A DNA stretch of 54,180 nucleotides from Betaproteobacteria bacterium (GTDB lineage Bacteria > Pseudomonadota > Gammaproteobacteria > Burkholderiales > SG8-41), in the NCBI GenBank assembly GCA_023266235.1, contig JAHFRL010000011.1, positions 15,880 to 70,059 of the forward strand, written 5' to 3'. Under the pieces are notes generated by a model, which saw nothing but the letters and a program-made list of their open reading frames with translations, did no database searches and had not been told where the DNA came from. Positions 20,463 through 29,189 of the stretch are shown piece after piece. The position numbers and the translations under genes are program-made. The first letter of the stretch is position 1; every line of letters starts with the position of its first letter.

Positions 20463-20712
20463 CTATTTGCAGTCGCCGACGCGGCGCGCGCTGAACTGTT
20501 GCGCGATCTGCATTTTGCCCATGGCGGGATCGTTGATCTCGGTATGCATGCGGCCCTGGTGGTTGATGGCGCCGAACACAAACTCGCCGCTGCTCGCGAG
20601 CTTGGGCTGATCGCATTGCAGCGTGTAACTATAGCGGTTGCCGCGCCTTGTGCTGCCGGCGGTAATCCGCCGCTTGATTCACCCGTTGCGGGCATGCGAT
20701 CTTACGCCGGGA
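20463..20712 (-). pseudogene. Decayed DUF3617-like gene (C-terminal remnant, frameshifted)
   Basis: Read on the minus strand, 20463-20640 encodes RYSYTLQCDQPKLASSGEFV and continues to MHTEINDPAMGKMQIAQQ and ARRVGDCK before a TAG. That pattern (Cys-bearing strand, Gly-rich middle, glycine-Asp-Cys end) is typical of the C-terminus of DUF3617 proteins. The frame closes upstream at a TGA. A fitting continuation (KIACPQRVNQAADYRRQHKA) is in another frame, at about 20641-20712. No start codon, signal peptide or N-terminal half exists, because the neighbouring gene begins there. I read it as a truncated, frameshifted relic. Confidence 0.4.
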
Positions 20713-20782
20713 CCGTGCCGCAGGCTTACAATGGCGACCTCGGCGCGGATAAGTTCGAGTCGCGGCCGTGAAGGGTGGCGCA

Positions 20783-21685
20783 ATGGCGGGGGAGTCGATG
20801 GACGACCAGGTAAAAACCAGTGGCGGCACGCAACAGGGTGCGGATACGCCGGGAACGCGCGAACGCGATCTGTCGTTTTTGTGGCCGGTGATAGACCGTA
20901 TTCGCGCGGTCGAGATCAAGTTTCAGGCAGACAGTTCAGCGCCGGGAGGCGACGCGCCAGGCAGCAAGGCGCCCGCCGCCGCCGTTGACGCGCGGCTGAA
21001 GGCGCTGGAAGACGAAATCGCGGGGATCAAACAAACGCTGCAGGAGACGTTCGGGGCCTTGGCCAAAGGCGTGGGCGAGGCCGTGGTGGCGGTCGCCGAG
21101 GCGGGGATCGAATTGCCGCCGCATTCGTGGCCACGCGTGGCGTCGGCGTCCGTGCTGACGGTCGCGTTGCTGTTGCTGGCGCACTGGCTGGTTGTTTTCA
21201 GGTACGACCTGCCCACGCTTGCATTGCGGCTGGTATCGATCGCAATCCCGCTGCCGATCGCGTTGTGGCTGACATTGCGCCACCGCATCACGCCGTGGAT
21301 CCAAATCACGATTGCGGTGGCAATCGGGGCCACCGCGGTGTTCGGCATGTCGTACGTGACCAGCATCCACGAGAAGACCGCGTTGCTGCCGGAGAACCTG
21401 CGCGAGTGGCGGGAAACCATAGAGTATATCGCCAGCGTCGCGTTCGCCTATCTGACCGGCGTGCTGATCAGCAGCGCGCTGCAGGTGCGCGCCGGCGGGA
21501 GCAACCATGCCGGCGCGGTGACGTTGCGGCTGGCGAAAGTGCTGGCGTTCGTGACCGGCAAAGCGATCGCCCACGGTCCGCAACTCAAGAAACAGGTGGA
21601 TACGATTCAGGGGCTGGTCAACAACCTGATGCCGGTCGCGAGCGCCATCGTGGCGGCCGTCGCGGGTCTCAAGGGCGTGCTCTAA
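20783..21685 (+). CDS. Unrecognised membrane protein with four hydrophobic segments
   Basis: 300 residues from ATG 20783, with AAGGGTGG just upstream; GTG 20768 is an alternative. The N-terminal about 110 residues are soluble and polar, with a short coiled-coil-like helix (LKALEDEIAGIKQTLQETF). Hydrophobic segments follow: VASASVLTVALLLLAHWLVV, LALRLVSIAIPLPIALWLTL, IQITIAVAIGATAVFGMSYV and IASVAFAYLTGVLISSA. The C-terminus has a further weakly hydrophobic helix (LMPVASAIVAAVAGLKGVL). I recognise no family. It sits alone between the DUF3617 relic and a converging secreted protein. Confidence 0.7.
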   Translation: MAGESMDDQVKTSGGTQQGADTPGTRERDLSFLWPVIDRIRAVEIKFQADSSAPGGDAPGSKAPAAAVDARLKALEDEIAGIKQTLQETFGALAKGVGEAVVAVAEAGIELPPHSWPRVASASVLTVALLLLAHWLVVFRYDLPTLALRLVSIAIPLPIALWLTLRHRITPWIQITIAVAIGATAVFGMSYVTSIHEKTALLPENLREWRETIEYIASVAFAYLTGVLISSALQVRAGGSNHAGAVTLRLAKVLAFVTGKAIAHGPQLKKQVDTIQGLVNNLMPVASAIVAAVAGLKGVL

Positions 21686-21724
21686 CCGCCGCCGCGCCGG
21701 GCGCGGCGGAGAGTCCCCCCGACA

Positions 21725-22186
21725 TTACTTCACGGTAAAGCTGACGATTTCGGATTTGGTGCGGCCGTCGGCGTCGGTGACATCGATTTTGAGGTCGTGG
21801 GTGCCGACCGGAACCCTGGCATCGGCCAGACTGATGCCCGTTTCGGAAATCGCCGCTTTCAGGCGCGGCGTGAGATCGACCGCCGGCTTCCTGAGGTAGG
21901 TGACTTTGACCGAGGAGGCGTCGATTTTCGAGCCGCCATGCGGCTGGAAATCGACTTTCATGGTGAACGGCGCCTTGACTTCACCGTCGGGGTTAGGACT
22001 CACCACCTTGATGCTCGGGCCGCGGGTGATGCCGCCACGGGTGCTCATCTTGGGCGCGGCCGGTAGTTTGGCTTCGTCGGCGGTGATGAGGTCGATGGCG
22101 CTCGCCGTCGCGCAGAGCGTCAGGCTGGCCGCCAGTGTGCCGGCGGAAAGGAGGAAGCGGACACCACGAGCAGAGTGTATAGCCAT
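21725..22186 (-). CDS. Hypothetical secreted protein
   Basis: 153 residues. A signal peptide (RFLLSAGTLAASLTLCATAS then A) is followed by a short linker rich in Pro/Lys. A single domain (about 55-153) with alternating hydrophobic strands follows: IKVVSPNPDGEVKAPFTMKV, VKVTYLRKPAVDLTPRL, VPVGTHDLKIDVTDADGRT. The last part resembles an immunoglobulin-like or cadherin-like beta sandwich edge (GTHDLKIDVTDADG), suggesting a periplasmic binding or structural role. I cannot name a family. It converges with the four-segment membrane protein. Confidence 0.65.
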   Translation of the reverse strand: MAIHSARGVRFLLSAGTLAASLTLCATASAIDLITADEAKLPAAPKMSTRGGITRGPSIKVVSPNPDGEVKAPFTMKVDFQPHGGSKIDASSVKVTYLRKPAVDLTPRLKAAISETGISLADARVPVGTHDLKIDVTDADGRTKSEIVSFTVK

Positions 22187-22335
22187 GTTCTATTCCCCCC
22201 GAATGTTGAAATGGACCGCAGCCGCGGGCGGCTGGCCGCCGTGACGAGCGCATAGGATAAGCGTCGCGCACCTGTTAACGCAAGAGCGGACAGACCGGTT
22301 TAGTCACGCGGGGCTTGAGCGGTCATGGCCGCCCG

Positions 22336-23454
22336 CTAGAGCAGCACCAGATTGTCTCGATGTATCAACTCGGGCTCGTCGACGTAACCGAGCCTGGCTT
22401 CGATCTCGCTCGACGGTGTTTTCAGGATGCGGCGCGTCTCGGCGGCGCTGTAATTGACCAGCCCGCGCGCGATCTCGGCTCCGTTCTCATCGCAGCAGCC
22501 GACGACTTCGCCGCGCTCGAATTCACCCGTCACCTCAAAGACGCCGATCGGCAGCAGGCTTTTGCGCTGCTCGCGCAGCGCCTTGACCGCGCCGGCATCC
22601 AGCATCAAACGGCCGCGTAGCTGCAGATGGTCGGCGAGCCACTGCTTGCGCGCCACGAGCGTCTGGGTTGCGGCTTTGAGCAGGGTGCCGATTTTTTCGC
22701 CGCGCGCGAGCCGCACCAGCACGTCTTTCTCGTGACCCGACGCGATCACGGTATGGGCTCCGCTGCGCGCTGCGCGCTTCGCCGCCAGCACCTTGGTCAG
22801 CATGCCGCCGAGTCCGATCCGGCTGCCGGCGCCGCCGGCGATTTTTTCGAGCCCGGGGTCGCCGGCTCGCGCTTCCTCAATCAGCTTTGCCGTGGCGTTC
22901 TTGCGCGGGTCGGCGGAATAAAGCCCGGCCTGATCGGTGAGGATCACGAGCGCGTCGGCCTCGACCAGGTTGGTCACCAGCGCGCCGAGCGTGTCGTTGT
23001 CGCCGAGGCGGATCTCGTCGGTCGCTACCGTGTCGTTCTCGTTGATGATCGGGACTACGCCGAGGTCGAGCAGCGTGCGCAGCGTCGAGCGCGCATTGAG
23101 ATAACGCTTGCGGTCCGCCATGTCTTCGTGCGTGAGCAGGATTTGCGAAGTGAGCAGCGCGTGCTCGCGAAAATGCGATTCGTACGCCTCGATCAGGCCC
23201 ATCTGGCCGACCGCTGCCGCGGCCTGCAGCTCGTAAATCGCGCTCGGGCGCCGTTTCCAGCCGAGGCGCTGCATGCCCTCGGCGATCGCGCCGCTGGAGA
23301 CCAGCACCACTTCGCGCCCGAGCTTGCGCAATTCGGCGATCTGGCTCACCCAGCGCGCGAGCGCGGCGTGATCGAGCCCCTGCCCCCGGTTGGTGACGAG
23401 GCCGCTGCCGACCTTGACAACCAGGCGCTTGGCTTTGGCTAGTTCCGAACGCAT
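22336..23454 (-). CDS. proB: Glutamate 5-kinase
   Basis: 372 residues, full length with both domains. The amino-acid kinase domain (1-about 255) carries [53 protein letters not shown] and [13 protein letters not shown]. The C-terminal PUA domain spans about 275-360. It phosphorylates glutamate in the first step of proline synthesis and is feedback-inhibited by proline. It is the last gene of the rplU-rpmA-obgE-proB group on the minus strand, separated from obgE by a repeat. Confidence 0.96.
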   Translation of the reverse strand: MRSELAKAKRLVVKVGSGLVTNRGQGLDHAALARWVSQIAELRKLGREVVLVSSGAIAEGMQRLGWKRRPSAIYELQAAAAVGQMGLIEAYESHFREHALLTSQILLTHEDMADRKRYLNARSTLRTLLDLGVVPIINENDTVATDEIRLGDNDTLGALVTNLVEADALVILTDQAGLYSADPRKNATAKLIEEARAGDPGLEKIAGGAGSRIGLGGMLTKVLAAKRAARSGAHTVIASGHEKDVLVRLARGEKIGTLLKAATQTLVARKQWLADHLQLRGRLMLDAGAVKALREQRKSLLPIGVFEVTGEFERGEVVGCCDENGAEIARGLVNYSAAETRRILKTPSSEIEARLGYVDEPELIHRDNLVLL

Positions 23455-23463
23455 AAAAAATCT

Positions 23464-23560
23464 TTAACCGCAAAGCAAGCTAATGACGCGAAGTAGAACA
23501 TAACAGTCATTGTCCCTGACCCGGATTATCCCTGACGTCCTTCGCGTCCTTGGCGGTGAA
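23464..23560. repeat. Inverted intergenic repeat, CCAAGGACGC family, entering obgE
   Basis: The left arm (23464-23494) begins TTAACCGCAAAG and contains GACGCGAAG. The right arm (23533-23560) reads GACGTCCTTCGCGTCCTTGG, complementary to CCAAGGACGCGAAGGACGTC. The right arm lies inside the obgE coding sequence and encodes its last residues ([13 protein letters not shown]). Confidence 0.7.
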
Positions 23561-24577
23561 CGCTGCTTTGTTCTCGTCCAGATACTCCATGATGGCGTAG
23601 GTGAGTTCCTTGCAGCCTTCGCCAGTCAGCGCCGAGATGATAAAGCTTTTATCGGTCCAGCCAAAATCCGCGATGAACCGTTGCGCCCGCCCGGCGCGCT
23701 CCCCGGGCGCGAGCAGATCGGCCTTGTTCAGCACCAGCCAGCGCGGCTTGCGGAACAGGTCGTCGTCATATTTTTTCAGCTCGTTGACGATGGCGCGCGC
23801 CTCCGCGAGCGGCTCGGCATCGACGTCGAACGGCGCGATATCGACCAAGTGCAGCAGCAGGCGCGTGCGCGCGAGATGGCGCAAGAACTGGTGGCCGAGG
23901 CCGGCGCCTTCCGCGGCGCCCTCGATCAGGCCCGGGATATCGGCGATCACGAAGCTGCGGTTGTCATCGACGCGCACCATCCCGAGATTGGGATGCAGCG
24001 TGGTGAACGGATAGTCGGCGACTTTCGGCTTCGCTGCGGACACCGCGCGAATGAAGGTCGACTTGCCGGCGTTCGGCATGCCGAGGAGTCCCACGTCGGC
24101 CAGCACCTTGAGCTCGAGCTTGAGCTTGCGCGACTCGCCCGGCATGCCGCGCGTGAACTGGCGCGGCGCCCGGTTGGTGCTCGATTTGAAATTGAGGTTG
24201 CCCCGCCCGCCATCGCCGCCTTTGGCCAACAGCGCTGTCTGCTCGTGCGCGGCGAGGTCGGCAATGACTTCACCGCTGTCGAGGTCGCTCACCACGGTGC
24301 CGACCGGCACGCGCAGCACGATGTCGTCGGCCGCTCTGCCGTTGCAATCCGAGCCGCGCCCCGGTTCGCCGTTCCTGGCGCGGTGGATGCGCTCGAAGCG
24401 GTAGTCGACCAGCGTGTTGATGTTGCGGTCGGCGACGGCAAAGATGCTGCCGCCGCGCCCGCCGTCACCGCCGTCAGGCCCGCCGCGCGGCACGAATTTC
24501 TCGCGCCTAAAGCTGGCCGAGCCGTCGCCGCCCTTGCCGGCGTGGGTCTCGATGATGGTTTCGTCAATAAACTTCAT
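23507..24577 (-). CDS. obgE: Obg family GTPase (ribosome assembly)
   Basis: 356 residues from [20 protein letters not shown]. The N-terminal Obg domain (1-158) is Gly-rich ([19 protein letters not shown]). The G domain (160-about 335) has G1 [10 protein letters not shown]3 [17 protein letters not shown]4 NKAD and G5 SALTGEG. It acts in 50S ribosome maturation and stress response. The extreme C-terminus (after [10 protein letters not shown]) is encoded by an intergenic repeat and is not conserved-looking. It follows rplU-rpmA, the standard order. Further in-frame codons upstream of the chosen ATG are repeat-derived. Confidence 0.96.
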   Translation of the reverse strand: MKFIDETIIETHAGKGGDGSASFRREKFVPRGGPDGGDGGRGGSIFAVADRNINTLVDYRFERIHRARNGEPGRGSDCNGRAADDIVLRVPVGTVVSDLDSGEVIADLAAHEQTALLAKGGDGGRGNLNFKSSTNRAPRQFTRGMPGESRKLKLELKVLADVGLLGMPNAGKSTFIRAVSAAKPKVADYPFTTLHPNLGMVRVDDNRSFVIADIPGLIEGAAEGAGLGHQFLRHLARTRLLLHLVDIAPFDVDAEPLAEARAIVNELKKYDDDLFRKPRWLVLNKADLLAPGERAGRAQRFIADFGWTDKSFIISALTGEGCKELTYAIMEYLDENKAAFTAKDAKDVRDNPGQGQ

Positions 24578-24584
24578 GATGGAA

Positions 24585-24713
24585 CTGCCGATAAACGCAG
24601 GTAACAACCAGTGATTAAGCGATTAGGTGATTCAGTTATTGGGCACTCAATCACTCAGTTACTCAATCACCCAATCACTCATTACGTCGGCGTTTATCTG
24701 TGTTCACCTGTGG
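24585..24713. repeat. Inverted intergenic repeat, GTGATTGA with GATAAACGC outer words
   Basis: The left half (24585-24646) has CCGATAAACGCAGG and then GTGATTAAGCGATTAGGTGA words. The right half (24647-24713) has period-8 inverted words (AATCACTCAGTTACTCAATC and on), then CGGCGTTTATCTGTGTTCAC. Outer and inner words are mirrored in order, so the element can fold on itself. It lies between rpmA and obgE; the related copy is at 51124-51225. Confidence 0.75.
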
Positions 24714-24720
24714 CTGCAAA

Positions 24721-24749
24721 TAAAAAAGCCCTGCGCTATGGCAGGGCTT
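24721..24749 (-). terminator. rpmA: Rho-independent terminator after rpmA
   Basis: On the minus strand AGCCCTGC (24741-24748) pairs with GCAGGGCT (24727-24734), 6-nt loop, followed by a T run (24722-24727). It would separate abundant rplU-rpmA mRNA from obgE-proB, allowing partial read-through. Confidence 0.88.
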
Positions 24750-24771
24750 CTCGATTGCGAAAGAGCCGTGT

Positions 24772-25029
24772 TTACGCAGGAAGGATGTTGACTGTTGGCT
24801 TCTTGTCTGGTCCCTTGACCGCGAACTCGACCTTGCCCGTGACCCTGGCGAACAGCGTGTGGTCTTTGCCGATGCCGACGTTGACGCCGGGATGCATCCG
24901 GGTGCCGCGCTGGCGCACGATGATGCTGCCGGCTTCGATCAGCTCGCCGCCGAACGCCTTGACGCCGAGCCGCTTCGCGTTTGAGTCGCGGCCATTGCGT
25001 GAACTGCCGCCGGCTTTTTTATGTGCCAT
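24772..25029 (-). CDS. rpmA: 50S ribosomal protein L27
   Basis: 85 residues, full length. The N-terminus [20 protein letters not shown] lies near the peptidyl-transferase centre. [20 protein letters not shown] is the conserved core. There is no N-terminal cleavable extension of the Firmicutes type. It follows rplU by 12 nt, in the universal L21-L27 order, and is closed by a terminator. Confidence 0.98.
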   Translation of the reverse strand: MAHKKAGGSSRNGRDSNAKRLGVKAFGGELIEAGSIIVRQRGTRMHPGVNVGIGKDHTLFARVTGKVEFAVKGPDKKPTVNILPA

Positions 25030-25041
25030 TTCACCTGCTCC

Positions 25042-25353
25042 TTAACCTGCAATGCCGAGAATCTCGATCTCGGTGTAGTTCTGCCGGTGTCCCTGCGATT
25101 TGCGATAGTGCTTGCGGCGGCGCAGCTTGAAAATCCGCACCTTGTCGCCGCGGCCCTGGGCCACAACCTTGGCCTTGACCGACGCGCCGGCGAGGAGCGG
25201 CGCGCCGAGCGCGACTTTCTCGCCGTCGGCAACCATCAACACCTGGTCGAGCACGATTTCGCTGCCGATATCGGCTGCGATCTGTTCGATCTTGAGTTTT
25301 TCGCCCGCAGCAACACGGTACTGCTTGCCGCCGGTTGTGATGACCGCATACAT
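25042..25353 (-). CDS. rplU: 50S ribosomal protein L21
   Basis: 103 residues, normal length. [20 protein letters not shown] is the classic N-terminus; [20 protein letters not shown] is the RNA-binding basic segment, and TEIEILGI the end. It is the first gene of the rplU-rpmA operon behind the promoter at 25401-25430. Confidence 0.98.
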   Translation of the reverse strand: MYAVITTGGKQYRVAAGEKLKIEQIAADIGSEIVLDQVLMVADGEKVALGAPLLAGASVKAKVVAQGRGDKVRIFKLRRRKHYRKSQGHRQNYTEIEILGIAG

Positions 25354-25400
25354 GTTGGACCCTTTTACCCGCCTGGCTTGCCGGATACGGAAAGGCGCGC

Positions 25401-25430
25401 ATTATACCCTAAGCGCAATTTTCCAGTCAA
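25401..25430 (-). promoter_or_regulatory. rplU: Sigma-70 promoter of rplU-rpmA
   Basis: On the minus strand TTGACT (25430-25425), 18-nt spacer, TATAAT (25406-25401): perfect -10 and 5/6 -35. It lies in the divergent region shared with ispB, about 40 nt before the rplU start. Confidence 0.85.
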
Positions 25431-25502
25431 AGCATAGTAAAATGAGGCACTTGCCAGTATCGCCGCGACCGCCGCGCGGCGCCAATTCTTCACTGAGACC
25501 CG

Positions 25503-26471
25503 ATGACCGTTCCCGTCATTCGCGACTTTATCGCCGCCGACATGCGCGCCGTCGACACCGTGATCCGCAGCCGGCTTACCTCCGAGGTCGCGCTGGTGCG
25601 CCGGGTCGCCGAGTATATCGTCGGCAGCGGCGGCAAACGGCTGCGCCCGGCGCTGGTGATACTTTCCGCCGGCGCGTTCGGCTACCAGGGCACCCATCAT
25701 CACCAGCTCGCGGCGGTGGTCGAGTTCATCCATACCGCGACGCTGCTGCATGACGACGTGGTCGATGCGTCGGCATTGCGGCGCGGCCGTCCGACCGCCA
25801 ACGCGCTGTTTGGCAACGCGGCAAGCGTGCTGGTCGGCGATTTCGTCTATTCGCGCGCGTTCCAGATGATGGTCGAGGTCGAAAGCATGCACGTGATGCA
25901 GGTGCTGGCGGAAGCGACCAACGTGATTGCCGAGGGCGAAGTGCTGCAACTGATGAATTGCCACAACCCGGATATCGGCGAACACGCTTATTTGCAGGTC
26001 ATCCGTTACAAGACCGCCAAGCTCTTCGAGGCGGCGACCCGGCTCGGCGCGATCCTCGGCGGCGCCACGCTTGGGCAGGAGCAGGCGCTGGCGAGCTACG
26101 GCATGCACCTCGGCACTGCGTTCCAGCTGGTCGACGACGTGCTCGATTACTCCGGCGATCATGCCGCGACCGGCAAGAACGTCGGCGACGACCTCGCGGA
26201 AGGCAAGCCGACGCTGCCGCTGATTTACGCGATCCAACACGGCAGTGCCGATGAGGCGGCACTGATCAGGAATGCGATCGAAAAAGGCGGCCTCGACGAA
26301 TTGGAGCTGGTGATCGCGGCAATTCACCGCACCGGCGCGCTCGATTACACGCGGCGCCAGGCCGAGGCCGAAGCGCGCACCGCGAGCGCCGCCCTGGCGG
26401 TTCTGCCAAATTCAAAACCGCGTGATTCTTTGCTACAATTGGCGCACTTTGCAGTGACACGCGACTATTGA
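25503..26471 (+). CDS. ispB: Octaprenyl diphosphate synthase (polyprenyl synthetase)
   Basis: 322 residues. The first Asp-rich motif is LLHDDVVDASALRRG, the second is FQLVDDVLDYSGD, with GGKRLRPALVILSAGAFGY as the substrate Lys/Arg region. It extends farnesyl diphosphate with isopentenyl units to make the quinone side chain (ubiquinone/menaquinone). Chain length cannot be read confidently from sequence; the eight-unit product is assumed from gene order (divergent from rplU) as in E. coli. Confidence 0.93.
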   Translation: MTVPVIRDFIAADMRAVDTVIRSRLTSEVALVRRVAEYIVGSGGKRLRPALVILSAGAFGYQGTHHHQLAAVVEFIHTATLLHDDVVDASALRRGRPTANALFGNAASVLVGDFVYSRAFQMMVEVESMHVMQVLAEATNVIAEGEVLQLMNCHNPDIGEHAYLQVIRYKTAKLFEAATRLGAILGGATLGQEQALASYGMHLGTAFQLVDDVLDYSGDHAATGKNVGDDLAEGKPTLPLIYAIQHGSADEAALIRNAIEKGGLDELELVIAAIHRTGALDYTRRQAEAEARTASAALAVLPNSKPRDSLLQLAHFAVTRDY

Positions 26472-26472
26472 C

Positions 26473-26494
26473 GGGGCACGCCAACGCGTGCCCC
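26473..26494 (+). other. GC-rich hairpin between ispB and tRNA-Pro
   Basis: GGGGCACGC (26473-26481), loop CAAC, GCGTGCCCC (26486-26494): a perfect 9-bp stem starting 2 nt after the ispB stop. There is no T run, so it is not a standard terminator. It may protect the ispB 3' end or mark processing before the tRNA. Confidence 0.5.
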
Positions 26495-26519
26495 TAGTAG
26501 TTCATGGAGCACCGCAAAT

Positions 26520-26596
26520 CGGGGTGTAGCTCAGCCTGGTAGAGTACTGCGTTCGGGACGCAGGAGTCGCTGGTTCGAATCCAGTCACCCCGACCA
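26520..26596 (+). tRNA. tRNA-Pro (anticodon CGG)
   Basis: 77 nt with a complete cloverleaf. Acceptor CGGGGTG pairs with CACCCCG. The anticodon stem CTGCG/CGCAG has loop TTCGGGA, giving anticodon CGG (reads CCG proline codons). The T arm is CTGG-TTCGAAT-CCAG, and CCA is encoded (26594-26596). The proline identity elements G72/A73 region (CACCCCGACCA) agree. A further perfect 7-bp hairpin, GCGCTGG/CCAGCGC, lies at 26613-26629 without a T run. Confidence 0.97.
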
Positions 26597-26686
26597 CCCT
26601 TATCCCGCCGCCGCGCTGGGCGCCAGCGCAGCCAAGCCGGCCTTGCGCGGCATATAATTCCCACGGTTAACCAACGAGGACCTGCA

Positions 26687-27229
26687 ATGGCACGCGTACC
26701 CTACGCTGACGAATCCGGCAGCACCGAAATCAAGGCACTGGCGGACCAGATCCGCGCCGAGCGCGGCGGCCGGATGCTCAACCTTTACAAGATGCTGCTC
26801 CACAGTCCGCCGGTGGCCGCCGGCTGGCTGCATCTGTTCACCGCGATCCGCCAGCAATCCAAACTTGCCGGGCGCTACCGCGAGCTGGCAACCCTGCGCG
26901 TCGCGGTAATCAACGACGCCCAGTACGAATACCGCGCGCACGTACCGTTCGCGCGCAAAGAGGGCATTACGCAGGCGCAGATCGACGCGCTCGACAATTG
27001 GCAGGAGTCAAAGCTCTACAGCGATGCCGAGTGCGCGGTGCTCGCATACTCCGATGCGATGACGCGGCAAATCCACGTCGCGAACGGCGTGTTCGATGCG
27101 CTGCGGCCGCATTTCAGCCCGCGCGAGCTGGTCGAGCTTACGGCGACCATCGCGGGATACAATCTGGTGTCGCGTTTCCTCGAGGCGTTGATGATCGATG
27201 CCGAAGCGTCGCGCGCGACGACAGGGTGA
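26687..27229 (+). CDS. Carboxymuconolactone decarboxylase/AhpD-fold protein
   Basis: 180 residues, all-helical CMD fold. Recognisable parts are the opening RVPYADESG, LNLYKMLLHSPPVAAGWLHL, RELATLRVAVINDAQYEYRA then HVPFARKEGI, the usual active-site helix, and LVELTATIAGYNLVSRFLEA. There is no CxxC pair, so it is not a thiol peroxidase like AhpD and more resembles the general CMD family with Glu/His in the helix. Substrate unknown. A TATAAT at 26653-26658 may be its -10 box, though no -35 is obvious. Confidence 0.85.
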   Translation: MARVPYADESGSTEIKALADQIRAERGGRMLNLYKMLLHSPPVAAGWLHLFTAIRQQSKLAGRYRELATLRVAVINDAQYEYRAHVPFARKEGITQAQIDALDNWQESKLYSDAECAVLAYSDAMTRQIHVANGVFDALRPHFSPRELVELTATIAGYNLVSRFLEALMIDAEASRATTG

Positions 27230-27329
27230 GCACAAATTCACTTTTGGCAGGTGACGCGCTGCCTCGACGTGCGGAGGCGCATGGCGCACATTAACGTGTT
27301 TGCGGGCGTCTAAATTTCAGGGTCAGGCC

Positions 27330-27548
27330 TTGGGTAAATTGATTTTCCTCGTGCTGGGGATTATTCTCGCCTGGCGGGTACTAAAATGGTACCGCAAGTC
27401 GATGACGCGCAAAGAGCCGCCGCCCGCCGGCGTTGCCGAAGACATGGTGCGCTGCGCGCATTGCGGCGTGCACCTGCCGCGCAGCGAAAGCCATGCGAGC
27501 AGCGGCAGGTTTTTCTGCAGCGAAGAACATTTGCGCCTGCACCGCTGA
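27330..27548 (+). CDS. PP0621-type small membrane/zinc-ribbon protein
   Basis: 72 residues from a TTG start with AGGG upstream; a TTG ten codons earlier (27300) is the alternative. One N-terminal membrane helix (GKLIFLVLGIILAWRVLKWY) is followed by basic residues and a Cys-rich module CAHCGVHLPRSESHASSGRF then FCSEEH: Cys-x2-Cys plus His/Cys ligands, a likely zinc site. This matches the PP0621 family of unknown function, commonly found just upstream of pilS in betaproteobacteria, as here. Confidence 0.75.
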   Translation: MGKLIFLVLGIILAWRVLKWYRKSMTRKEPPPAGVAEDMVRCAHCGVHLPRSESHASSGRFFCSEEHLRLHR

Positions 27549-27572
27549 CCGTAATTCAGCCCGCTCCCGTCC

Positions 27573-29189
27573 ATGGCCTCCATCCTGCCACCTTTGCGAC
27601 TCGCGCTGAACCTGCCGGCGCCGCCGAACGGGCCGCCGGACTCATATTGGCGCTCGCTCTATTTCTTCAACGGCTACCGCTTCATCGTCGCGCTGCTGTT
27701 GCTTGCCGTAACCGCGGTGTTCGGCAACACGCTGTCGTTCGGCTCGCTGGATTTCGAGCTGTTCGTTTACGTGAGCGCCGGCTACGTGATGTTCAGCGTG
27801 CTCTGCTTCCTGGCGATTGCCTGGCGCTGGCATTTTCACCTGCAGTTGTCGTTGCAGGTCGGTGCCGACATCGTGTTCATCGTGGTGCTGATGTTCGCGA
27901 GCGGCGGCATTTCGAGCGGACTCGGTCTGCTGCTGCTGTCGGGGCTTGCCGCCGCCGGCCTGATCAGCCGTGGGCGCTGGACGCTGTTCTACGCCGCGCT
28001 CGCCAGCATCGCGGTGCTGCTCGAGCACACGGTGCAGGTGTTGTTCCATTTCGGCGTCACCACGCAGTACGTGCAGGCCGGGCTGCTCAGCATCGGCTAT
28101 TTCACCACCGCGTGGGTCGCGCACACCCTCGCCAAATATCTGGTGGCGACCGAGCAACTTGCCGCGCAGCGCGAAATCGACCTCGCCAGCATGGCGGAAG
28201 TGAGCCAGCACGTGATCCAGGACATGCAAGACGGCGTCCTGGTCGTCGACGAGCACGGCGTGATCCGCCAACACAACGCGCGCGCCGAGGAGATGCTGGG
28301 CCCGCTGCGCCGCGAGCTGAATCTGAAGGGATATGCGCCGGCACTCGCGCAGCGGTTCGAGGAATGGCACAAGAATCCGGCCACCGGCTTCGGTCCGATG
28401 AGCACGGTGGTGCTCAACAACAAAGTGAGCGCGCGTTTCGTGCCGGTTGGCCGCAGCCGCAAAGTCGGCGCGGTGATTTTTCTCGAGGATCTGTCGCGGG
28501 TGCAGGCGCAGGCGCGCCAGATGAAGCTGGTCGCGCTCGGTCGCCTCACCGCCAACATCGCGCACGAGATCAGGAATCCGTTGTCGGCGATCAGCCACGC
28601 CACCGAACTATTGCAGGAAGAGCCGGTGCTTAACGATACCGTGGCGCGACTGCTCACCATCATTCACGACAACGCCAGGCGCCTCGACCGCATGGTGAAT
28701 GACGTATTGAAGCTGAATCGCGGCGAGCGCGCCCACCGCGAGGTGTTCAAGCTCGGCGTTTACCTGCGGACGTTCGCCGAGCAGTTCTGCCAGATCGAAA
28801 AGGTGGCGCAGACTATCATCGGCCTCGAGCTCAGCGCTGATCCCGAGGTGTCGTTCGACCACAGCCACCTCGATCAGGTGATGTGGAATCTGTGCCGCAA
28901 CGCGCTGCGCCATTGCCGTCGTGAGGACGCGAGCATCCGTATCGCGGTGAGCGTGATCAGCAACGGGAATATTGTAAAATTGGACGTGGTGGATGACGGC
29001 CTGGGCGTGCCGCCGGCGCTGCGTAACCAGTTGTTTGAGCCTTTCTTCACAACCGTCAGCAGCGGTACCGGCCTCGGGCTGTATATTGCGCGCGGGGTGT
29101 GCGAGGCTAACGACGCGACGCTCGATTATGTCGAAACGCGCACGGGGACGCAGTTCACTATCCTGTGCCGGGGAGCGGGGAGCCTCTGA
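27573..29189 (+). CDS. pilS: Two-component sensor histidine kinase PilS
   Basis: 538 residues. Six membrane helices (about 33-185) are followed by a PAS-like domain (about 205-310, DMQDGVLVVDEHGVIRQHNA), an HisKA domain with phospho-accepting His331 (LTANIAHEIRNPLSAI), and an HATPase domain with N box NLCRNALRHC, DDGLGVPP and GTGLGLYIARG. It controls type IV pilus genes through PilR, sensing pilin levels in the membrane in characterised species. It overlaps pilR by 1 nt. No pilin gene is in the window. Confidence 0.93.
   Translation: MASILPPLRLALNLPAPPNGPPDSYWRSLYFFNGYRFIVALLLLAVTAVFGNTLSFGSLDFELFVYVSAGYVMFSVLCFLAIAWRWHFHLQLSLQVGADIVFIVVLMFASGGISSGLGLLLLSGLAAAGLISRGRWTLFYAALASIAVLLEHTVQVLFHFGVTTQYVQAGLLSIGYFTTAWVAHTLAKYLVATEQLAAQREIDLASMAEVSQHVIQDMQDGVLVVDEHGVIRQHNARAEEMLGPLRRELNLKGYAPALAQRFEEWHKNPATGFGPMSTVVLNNKVSARFVPVGRSRKVGAVIFLEDLSRVQAQARQMKLVALGRLTANIAHEIRNPLSAISHATELLQEEPVLNDTVARLLTIIHDNARRLDRMVNDVLKLNRGERAHREVFKLGVYLRTFAEQFCQIEKVAQTIIGLELSADPEVSFDHSHLDQVMWNLCRNALRHCRREDASIRIAVSVISNGNIVKLDVVDDGLGVPPALRNQLFEPFFTTVSSGTGLGLYIARGVCEANDATLDYVETRTGTQFTILCRGAGSL

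Noticed and set aside
24605..24695. CRISPR-like short regular repeats
   Set aside because: Units are 8 nt, directly adjacent and mirrored rather than separated by unique spacers.
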